Shown here piece after piece: positions 5,849 to 10,821 of a stretch of DNA of 10,821 bases. The notes below the pieces were generated by a model that ran no database searches, was not told the DNA's origin, and worked only from the letters and a program-made list of their open reading frames with translations. How positions within the stretch are numbered: the first letter of the stretch is position 1; every line of letters begins with the position of its first letter. Source of the stretch: an uncultured Methylobacteriaceae bacterium (lineage in GTDB: Bacteria; Pseudomonadota; Alphaproteobacteria; Rhizobiales; Beijerinckiaceae); NCBI GenBank assembly GCA_937872715.1, contig CALMTJ010000149.1, positions 18,272 through 29,092 on the forward strand, given 5' to 3'. The position numbers and the translations under genes are program-made.

Positions 5849-7075
5849 ATGCTGGGCCGCAGCCGTTGGTGGATCGTGCTCGCCTCGGCGCTCGGCCTGA
5901 TGGTCGGAAACGGCGCCATCGGCACGTTCGGCATGGGCGTCTTCCTGAAGCCGGTCGCGGAGGCGCTGAACGTGAGCCGCGGCACGCTCTCCGGAGGCGT
6001 GAGCCTGGCGCTCCTCTTGAACGCGGTTCTCACCCCTCTCTTCGGCCTCGCCGTCGACCGCTTCGGCTATCGCCGAGCCTTGATCGTCGCGATCCCGTTC
6101 TACGCGCTCGGGCTCTCCGCCCTGTCCATTCTGCCGCCAAGTGTAGCCGGGATCTATCTCCTGTTCGGCCTGATGGGTGCGTTGTCGGTCGGCCAGACGC
6201 CCACCGCCTATTCGAAGGCGATCGCCACCTGGTTCGACAGGGATCGCGGTCTCGCGCTCGGCCTCGGCATGGCCGGGGTCGGGATCGGCACCGCCGTCGT
6301 CCCGCATTATGCCGGCTTCGCCATCAACGCCTTCGGATGGCGTCCCGCCTTCTTCGCGCTGGCGCTGGCGGTCCTCGTCTTCGCGCTCGTGCCCGTGCTC
6401 CTCTTTCTGCGCGAGCCGGCCAGCGACACGGGCGGTCGATCGGACCTGGACCTGGAAGGCGTCACGGTTCGCGAAGCCGTGCGCTCTGTCCGGTTCTGGG
6501 CCATCCTCTCCGCCTTCCTATGCGCCGCAGTGGCGATCAACGGGACGCTCGCACATGTCGTGGCTCTCCTGACCGACCGCGGGCTCAGCGTCGCTCAGGC
6601 GACCTCCGCCCTGTCCTCGGCGGGCCTCGCCATCATCGCCGGCCGGCTCGCCGCCGGGTACGCGCTCGACCGGATCTTCGCTCCCTACGTCGCGGCCTTC
6701 TTCTTCGTCTGCCCTCTGCTCGGCATCGTGCTGCTCGACGGCGGCTGGTCGGGCCTCGCGGGGGTGGTGCTGTGCGGACTCGCGGTCGGGGCCGACATCG
6801 ACCTGATCCCCTTCCTCGCCGGCCGGTATTTCGGCATGCGGAGCTTCGGGCGGCTCTACAGCATCTTCTTCGGCGTCTTCACCTTCGGGACCGCGCTGGG
6901 GCCCGCGCTGATGGGTCTGAGCTACGATCGCGCCGGCTCCTACCGCCCGTCGTTCCTCGTGTTCGAGGCCCTGCTGATCGCCGGCGTTCTCATGCTGATT
7001 CGATTGGGCCCCTACGGCTTCGGGCCGGGACAGCGGGGCTCCGATGCCGGCCCACGCTCCGCGAACCCGGGCTGA
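5849..7075 (+). CDS. MFS transporter, monocarboxylate / oxalate-formate antiporter type
   Basis: 408-residue inner-membrane protein with the 12-helix layout of the major facilitator superfamily: six hydrophobic segments before a polar central loop (about 186-212, LREPASDTGG...) and six after. The signature motif between helices 2 and 3 is GLAVDRFGYRR (66-76); a weaker copy AAGYALDRIFAP sits between helices 8 and 9. VREAVRSVRFW after the central loop, LTDRGLSVAQATSAL, and GRYFGMRSFGRLYSIFFG near helix 11 are typical of the branch carrying monocarboxylates, oxalate/formate and aromatic or dicarboxylic acids. Likely a proton-linked importer of an organic acid, perhaps the substrate of the hydroxylase 207 bp downstream; the substrate is inference. 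The ATG at 5849 is chosen because helix 1 starts at once and GGGGAG lies 6 nt upstream; the ATG at 5832 is out of frame. Confidence 0.93.
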   Translation: MLGRSRWWIVLASALGLMVGNGAIGTFGMGVFLKPVAEALNVSRGTLSGGVSLALLLNAVLTPLFGLAVDRFGYRRALIVAIPFYALGLSALSILPPSVAGIYLLFGLMGALSVGQTPTAYSKAIATWFDRDRGLALGLGMAGVGIGTAVVPHYAGFAINAFGWRPAFFALALAVLVFALVPVLLFLREPASDTGGRSDLDLEGVTVREAVRSVRFWAILSAFLCAAVAINGTLAHVVALLTDRGLSVAQATSALSSAGLAIIAGRLAAGYALDRIFAPYVAAFFFVCPLLGIVLLDGGWSGLAGVVLCGLAVGADIDLIPFLAGRYFGMRSFGRLYSIFFGVFTFGTALGPALMGLSYDRAGSYRPSFLVFEALLIAGVLMLIRLGPYGFGPGQRGSDAGPRSANPG

Positions 7076-7282
7076 ACGCCGCCCTCCGGCGAAGGCACCG
7101 TCGCGGAGGGGTCCCTCGAGCCGGCCGGTTCGCGCGATCGGTGCACTGATATTTGCGTCCGAACGCTACGTCCCGGTCGGATCGTGGAGGTCGGCCCCGT
7201 TCCGCCCGAGCGTGCCGCCGGTCCGTCCCGACGGTCGCGAACTTCGACGTCGCGGCCCCCGAGGACGACCCCAGAGGGGCAG
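7076..7282. promoter_or_regulatory. Intergenic region upstream of the FAD monooxygenase
   Basis: 207 bp, same-strand flanking genes. A locally AT-richer patch near 7146-7154 (CTGATATTT) is followed by a short inverted repeat GCGT-CCGA-ACGC at 7155-7166; together they could mark a separate promoter for the hydroxylase. No confident promoter boxes. AGAGGGG just before 7283 is the ribosome site. Confidence 0.3.
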
Positions 7283-8968
7283 ATGCGAAACGACATCCTG
7301 GACGTCGCCGTCGTCGGGTACGGGCCCACCGCCCAGATGATCGCGGCGCTTCTCGGCCAGCGCGGCCACCGTGTGACCGCCTTCGAGCGCCACCTGTCGC
7401 TCTATCCGCTGCCGCGAGCGAGCGGGCTGGACCACGAGCTCGCCCGGGCCCTGCAGGCGATGGGCGTCATGGACAGGTATCTCGCGATCAGCGCGGAGCC
7501 CGCGTCCAAATACCATTGGATCAACGGGCAGGGCCGGCACCTGATGACCATCGATTGGGGTCGTCCGGAGGCCGACGGCTACTTCAACATGTATATCGGC
7601 TTCCAGCCGAGGCTCGAGGATTGTCTCAGCGAGGCGGCTGAGGCGACGGGCAACGTCGACGTCCATCGCGGCTGGGACGTCGTCGGCATACGGCACCGGC
7701 CGGACGGCCTCGTCTCGGTCGAGGCCGCCGAGCATGTCCGCAGCGAGAGCGGCGAGCGCGAGGCGACCGGCGCGAGGCGGGAGGTCACGGCCCGCTACGT
7801 GATCGCGGCGGACGGCGGCAACAGCTATGTCCGCAGGGCGCTCGGGATCGGTCTCGAGGATTGGGGCTTCAGGTCCGAATGGCTCGTCGTGGACGGCAAG
7901 ATCAAGCGGCCGCTCGGGAGCCGGGCCAAGGTGCTGGGCGACCGCACCGTCCGGTTCGACAACGAGTTGATTCAGGTCTGCGACCCCGAACGGCCGATGT
8001 TCTTCGGCCCGCTCGGCAAAGGCGGGCGCCGGTTCGAGTTCGCGCTCATGCCTGGCGAGACGATCGACGACATGGAGAGGCCGGAGCGGGCCTGGGAGCT
8101 GCTCGGCGAGCATTGGGGCGTCACGCCCGACGATCTCGAGATCTACCGGTGCCTCGTCTACGGCTTCAACTCCTTCATGGCGAAGGATTGGCGCCAAGGA
8201 AACGTCTTCCTGGTCGGCGATGCCGCCCACGCCATGCCCCCCTATCTGGGGCAGGGCCTGAATTCGGGCATGCGGGACGCGGTCAACCTCGCCTGGAAGC
8301 TCGATCTCGTTCTCCGCGGCCTCGCGCCAGACGGCCTTCTCGATACCTACCAGGTCGAGCGGGCCGCCAATGCCCGTTATTACATCGAGGCCTCGCTCGC
8401 GGTCGGCGCGGTCTCCTGCACGTTCGACCACGAGGCAGCCGCGGAGCGCGACGCCGCGTTCTTCGAAGGCCGCGCGCAGCCTCCGGCCGAGCCGCCGGGG
8501 CTGACCGGTGGCCTCTTGCTCAAGGATGAGCCCGGCGCCGCGACCCGACCGGCCGGTCTCCTCGGTCCGCAGGCCGAGGTGACGTATCGCGGACGAACGG
8601 GCAGGCTGGACGACCTCACCGCCCCGTTCTCGTTCGCCGTCCTGGCCTATGGCTTCGATCCGCGCTGCGTTCTCGATCCCGGGCAGGTCGGCTACTTGTC
8701 GGCGCTCGGCGCGGAGCTGGTCCGCATCGAGGCGAGCGACGACCTCGACGGGGAGGCCGTACTCGACGTGACCGGTTCCTACGCCGACTACTTCCGTTCG
8801 TGGGCCCTGTCGGCGCTCGTGGTGCGGCCGGACTTCTACGTATACGGGGGAGCCGCCAAGCCGGGTGATCTTGCCGGGGTCGTGGCTGCGCTCATAGCGG
8901 ACTTGCCGATCGCGACAGCGCCGCGCGCTGAACCACTCCGCGCGGCAAAGACCAGCGCGGCGGCTTAG
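7283..8968 (+). CDS. FAD-dependent aromatic hydroxylase (group A flavoprotein monooxygenase, MhpA-like)
   Basis: 561-residue cytosolic flavoenzyme expected to use NAD(P)H and O2 to hydroxylate a phenolic acid; 3-(3-hydroxyphenyl)propionate hydroxylase MhpA is the best-known close type. The FAD-binding Rossmann motif is DVAVVGYGPTAQMIAALLGQ (7-26) ending in E35; the third glycine of GxGxxG is Ala (A17). The second FAD/NADPH site is the DG motif YVIAADGGNSYVRRALGI (D177-G178). The third is the GD motif VFLVGDAAHAMPPYLGQGLN (D313), followed by AVNLAWKLDLVL. The C-terminal about 150 residues form the thioredoxin-like domain of this group, ending VVRPDFYVYGGA before an Ala-rich tail. Length fits MhpA relatives. 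Start chosen because the first beta-strand begins at residue 6 and GAGGGG lies just upstream. It follows the MFS gene by 207 bp, suggesting an uptake-plus-hydroxylation pair. Class sure, substrate unknown. Confidence 0.95.
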   Translation: MRNDILDVAVVGYGPTAQMIAALLGQRGHRVTAFERHLSLYPLPRASGLDHELARALQAMGVMDRYLAISAEPASKYHWINGQGRHLMTIDWGRPEADGYFNMYIGFQPRLEDCLSEAAEATGNVDVHRGWDVVGIRHRPDGLVSVEAAEHVRSESGEREATGARREVTARYVIAADGGNSYVRRALGIGLEDWGFRSEWLVVDGKIKRPLGSRAKVLGDRTVRFDNELIQVCDPERPMFFGPLGKGGRRFEFALMPGETIDDMERPERAWELLGEHWGVTPDDLEIYRCLVYGFNSFMAKDWRQGNVFLVGDAAHAMPPYLGQGLNSGMRDAVNLAWKLDLVLRGLAPDGLLDTYQVERAANARYYIEASLAVGAVSCTFDHEAAAERDAAFFEGRAQPPAEPPGLTGGLLLKDEPGAATRPAGLLGPQAEVTYRGRTGRLDDLTAPFSFAVLAYGFDPRCVLDPGQVGYLSALGAELVRIEASDDLDGEAVLDVTGSYADYFRSWALSALVVRPDFYVYGGAAKPGDLAGVVAALIADLPIATAPRAEPLRAAKTSAAA

Positions 8969-9064
8969 ATCGCGATCGGCGGCACGTTCCTCGCGGGCTA
9001 CCTCATCACGCGGGCCGGCATGCTGCCGAACCTCCTGATCGGCAACGTGGGGGGTTCGGCCTCG
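8969..9064 (+). pseudogene. Possible relic of a membrane-protein gene
   Basis: Right after the hydroxylase TAG, in the same frame, comes a coding-like hydrophobic stretch, IAIGGTFLAGYLITRAGM, continuing as LPNLLIGNVGGSAS. Codons are strongly G/C at the third position and the text looks like a transmembrane hairpin of a transporter (for example an MFS segment). Past about 9064 the frame turns into Arg-rich noise antisense to the racemase gene. There is no start codon or ribosome site, so if real it is a fragment left by deletion or rearrangement. It could also be chance GC-rich sequence. Confidence 0.28.
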
Positions 9065-9163
9065 CATCTGAGCCTCGCCTGCCTGGCTGCACGTTCGAGG
9101 CGGCTCCGGGCGCTTCCCAAGGGCCGATACGAGGGCGCCCACGTAGCTCCTGTCTGGTGGACC

Positions 9164-9835
9164 TCAGAGCACCGCCAGCATCTTCGGCTTGGCGAGCCGC
9201 CTCATGAGTGTTTGGATCGCAGCCGGGAGCGGCTCGACGATGGAATGCCGGAGACGCGTCCGCAGCCTTGCCGCGGTGTCGCTGAGCGGACCGCCTCCGA
9301 TCACCACGACCTCGGCACCGTCGGTCTCGACGCAGGCGGTCGCCGCCTCGGCCAAGCCGATGTCCTGTGCGACCGGGTCCGCTGCGAAAGCGAGCGGGTC
9401 GCCCTCGGGCACTCGGACGCCCGTGAAGTGGCCGGCGAGGCCAAGGTCGTGCACGCCGGCCTCGATAGACCGCACGAGGTCAGGCGTGGTCGTTGCGACC
9501 CCGAACCGCCGATCCCCGCTCGCGGCCTCGCGCATGGCTGCCTCGCCGATCCCCACGACCGGGATGGACAGGATTTCACGCAGCCTGCTTGCGCCCGGAT
9601 TGCCGAAGGCGGCCACGATGATCGCGTGACAGCTTCCGGCCCGTTCGGCCCCGATCCGGATCACCTCGTCAGCGGCCTCCGCGAGGGTCTCTTCGTCCAG
9701 GATCATGGCGGCCCCGCGGGTCGCGGACGTGCCCACGATTTCGATGCCGGCCGGCAATAAGGGCCGCGCGATCGACACCATCATGTCGGTCGAGCGGGCT
9801 GATGTGTTCGGGTTGATGAGCAGGATGGTTGTCAC
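9164..9835 (-). CDS. Asp/Glu/hydantoin racemase family protein lacking both catalytic cysteines
   Basis: 223-residue cytosolic protein of the aspartate/glutamate/hydantoin racemase superfamily (two alpha/beta lobes, cofactor-free). The N-terminus TTILLINPNTSARSTDMM (2-19) is the family hallmark. In hydantoin racemases the proton-transferring cysteines sit in ACFGDPG and LGCAGM contexts. Here the equivalents read VAAFGNPGA (A76) and VIGGGPLSD (G181), so both are replaced. Remaining cysteines (C69, C168) are not at those positions. A standard two-cysteine racemization is therefore unlikely; it may belong to a non-racemase branch such as a decarboxylase, isomerase or binding protein. Start is GTG at 9833-9835, with AAGGAG 6 nt upstream. 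It lies 49 bp after the second MFS gene on the same strand, so probably one operon, and converges on the hydroxylase. Confidence 0.9.
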   Translation of the reverse strand: MTTILLINPNTSARSTDMMVSIARPLLPAGIEIVGTSATRGAAMILDEETLAEAADEVIRIGAERAGSCHAIIVAAFGNPGASRLREILSIPVVGIGEAAMREAASGDRRFGVATTTPDLVRSIEAGVHDLGLAGHFTGVRVPEGDPLAFAADPVAQDIGLAEAATACVETDGAEVVVIGGGPLSDTAARLRTRLRHSIVEPLPAAIQTLMRRLAKPKMLAVL

Positions 9836-9841
9836 GGAGAG

Positions 9842-9847
9842 CTCCTT
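9842..9847 (-). promoter_or_regulatory. Ribosome binding site of the racemase-like gene
   Basis: AAGGAG on the minus strand, 6 nt before the GTG at 9835, fixes that unusual start codon. It lies inside the 49-bp gap after the upstream transporter gene, consistent with one transcript. Confidence 0.75.
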
Positions 9848-9884
9848 GGCCCCAGGCCGCGCTAACGGTCCGGGAGCGTGCTTT

Positions 9885-10821
9885 TCACGCGGGCTGGAGC
9901 GCGGGATCGGAGGGTGCCGCCTCGGGTATGGCCTCGATCGACTTGCCGAACGTCTCCGGTGCGAACTGCACGGCGACCGCGAAGATGGCGTACATGCCGG
10001 CCATCATCGTGAACATTCCGGCCGTGCCGGCCATGTCGAAAACGCGACCCGCGACGAGCGGCATCCAGGCGCCCGCCATCGTGCCGAGCGCCAGGATGAA
10101 CGAGGTGCCGAAGCCGCGAACCCGCGTCGGGTAGTTCTCCGGCGCGAAGATCCAGATCGTCGTGTTGAGGAGGAGCACGAAGAACTGGAACGCCGCCCCG
10201 AACACCAGGATCAGCACGTCGTTCGTTCCGAGGAAGCCGAAGCCCAGACCGGCAAGTACCGCACACATGGCCCCGACCGTCAGCACGATCTTGCGTGGCA
10301 CCCGGGCCGCCAGGACGGCCGCGGCGAGCGCGCCGAAGAGGCTGCCGCTCTGCAGGATGATCGTATAGAGGAAGCTCCGCGTAATCGTGTGCCCCTGCGC
10401 GACCAGGATGGTCGGCATGAGGGTGAGAACCGTGAGCTGCGCTCCGAAGGTCATCCAGGACGCGATGCCGACCGCGATCGTCCGGCGCAGCAGCCCGCCC
10501 CGAAAGATGTCGCCGATGATGGCGCCGAGCTTAGGCTCGTTGCGGACCGGCTTCGCCGTGACGTAGTCGTCGACCTTGAAGCCTTTCGTAGAAAACGAGC
10601 CCGTGGCGAGCTGCGATAGGACCCGGTTGGCCTCGGCTACGCGACCTCTGGCGACGAGGAAGCGTGGCGTCTCGGGCACGAAGCGGCGATAGAACACCAC
10701 CATGACGGCCGGCAGCACCAGCGCACCGAACAGCCAGCGCCAGCCGTCCCCACCCGGGAACAGAGTAAAGATCAGGAGCGCGAAGGCGGGCGCCAACATG
10801 TTTCCGAGACCGCCGCCGCCC
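9885..10821 (-). CDS. MFS transporter, sugar / aromatic-acid:H+ symporter type (partial, N-terminus beyond right edge)
   Basis: 312 residues from the last in-window ATG (10797-10799) to the stop at 9885-9887, but the frame stays open to the window end with a glycine-rich stretch (GGGGLGN), so this is the C-terminal part of a longer protein of probably 430-470 aa. Visible parts begin around helices 5-6. The sugar-porter-type signature FVPETPRFLVARGRVAEANR is followed by a long cytoplasmic loop. A second six-helix half follows, with PENYPTRVRGFGTS before helix 11 and ETFGKSIEAI at the end, matching the P-ETKG-SLEEI pattern of SV2/NiaP/AAHS-like carriers. Inner-membrane proton symporter; aromatic acids, nicotinate-like compounds or sugars are possible substrates. 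It precedes the racemase-like gene by 49 bp, so the pair probably shares a transcript and a substrate. This is a different MFS branch from the transporter at 5849. Confidence 0.92.
   Translation of the reverse strand, partial: GGGGLGNMLAPAFALLIFTLFPGGDGWRWLFGALVLPAVMVVFYRRFVPETPRFLVARGRVAEANRVLSQLATGSFSTKGFKVDDYVTAKPVRNEPKLGAIIGDIFRGGLLRRTIAVGIASWMTFGAQLTVLTLMPTILVAQGHTITRSFLYTIILQSGSLFGALAAAVLAARVPRKIVLTVGAMCAVLAGLGFGFLGTNDVLILVFGAAFQFFVLLLNTTIWIFAPENYPTRVRGFGTSFILALGTMAGAWMPLVAGRVFDMAGTAGMFTMMAGMYAIFAVAVQFAPETFGKSIEAIPEAAPSDPALQPA

Noticed and set aside
4240..6033. 597-codon minus-strand frame and overlapping plus-strand frames across the Kelch and MFS genes
   Set aside because: Arg-rich translations without domains. 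The Kelch and MFS frames explain the same DNA with complete protein families.
7166..9142. 658-codon minus-strand open frame opposite the hydroxylase
   Set aside because: It mirrors a strongly recognised FAD monooxygenase, has low-complexity composition and no motif or ribosome site; a GC-bias artefact.
9020..9760. Plus-strand open frame antisense to the racemase-like gene
   Set aside because: Only its first residues (the relic) look coding; the remainder is an antisense shadow of a recognised protein.
1..10821. CRISPR array, tRNA/rRNA, insertion sequence or prophage
   Set aside because: No spaced direct repeats, cloverleaf sequence, transposase or integrase motifs, or terminal inverted repeats were seen on either strand.

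Overview
The window is high-GC DNA (about two thirds G+C by eye). It has GTG starts, strong GC bias at third codon positions, and long spurious open frames antisense to the real genes. The proteins look like those of a soil or plant-associated proteobacterium, most plausibly an alphaproteobacterium of the Hyphomicrobiales type. This is inferred from protein style; there is no rRNA or marker gene to confirm it. I see no tRNA, rRNA, IS element, CRISPR array, phage gene or replication origin. The window reads as a chromosomal (or large-replicon) accessory catabolic island.

Layout. Positions 1-888 (-): AraC-family regulator, cut by the left edge. 1042-1587 (-): small one-domain cupin. 1738-2727 (+): XylF-like sugar-binding protein that lacks a visible signal peptide, divergent from the cupin. 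2880-3521 (+): gamma-carbonic-anhydrase-like left-handed beta-helix protein, followed 18 bp later by a fumarylacetoacetate-hydrolase (FAH) family enzyme (3540-4373, +). 4470-5546 (-): exported six-blade Kelch propeller protein, convergent with the FAH gene. 5849-7075 (+): monocarboxylate-type MFS transporter. 7283-8968 (+): FAD-dependent aromatic-ring hydroxylase of the MhpA type. 9164-9835 (-): Asp/Glu/hydantoin racemase-family protein without the two expected catalytic cysteines. 9885-10821 (-): second MFS transporter (sugar/aromatic-acid symporter type), cut by the right edge and probably co-transcribed with the racemase-like gene.

How they may work together (inference). One MFS protein would import an aromatic or carboxylic acid, the FAD monooxygenase would hydroxylate it, and the FAH-family enzyme would hydrolyse or decarboxylate a ring-cleavage product. 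The cupin and the beta-helix protein are accessory enzymes often found near such pathways. No recognised ring-cleavage dioxygenase lies in the window, so the pathway is incomplete here or uses a gene elsewhere. The AraC regulator may control part of the cluster, but its targets cannot be read from the sequence.

Nothing here is clearly a new multi-gene system. The best leads are the apparently cytoplasmic, ABC-less XylF-like protein, the cysteine-less racemase homologue, and a short coding-like relic (from 8969) just after the monooxygenase.
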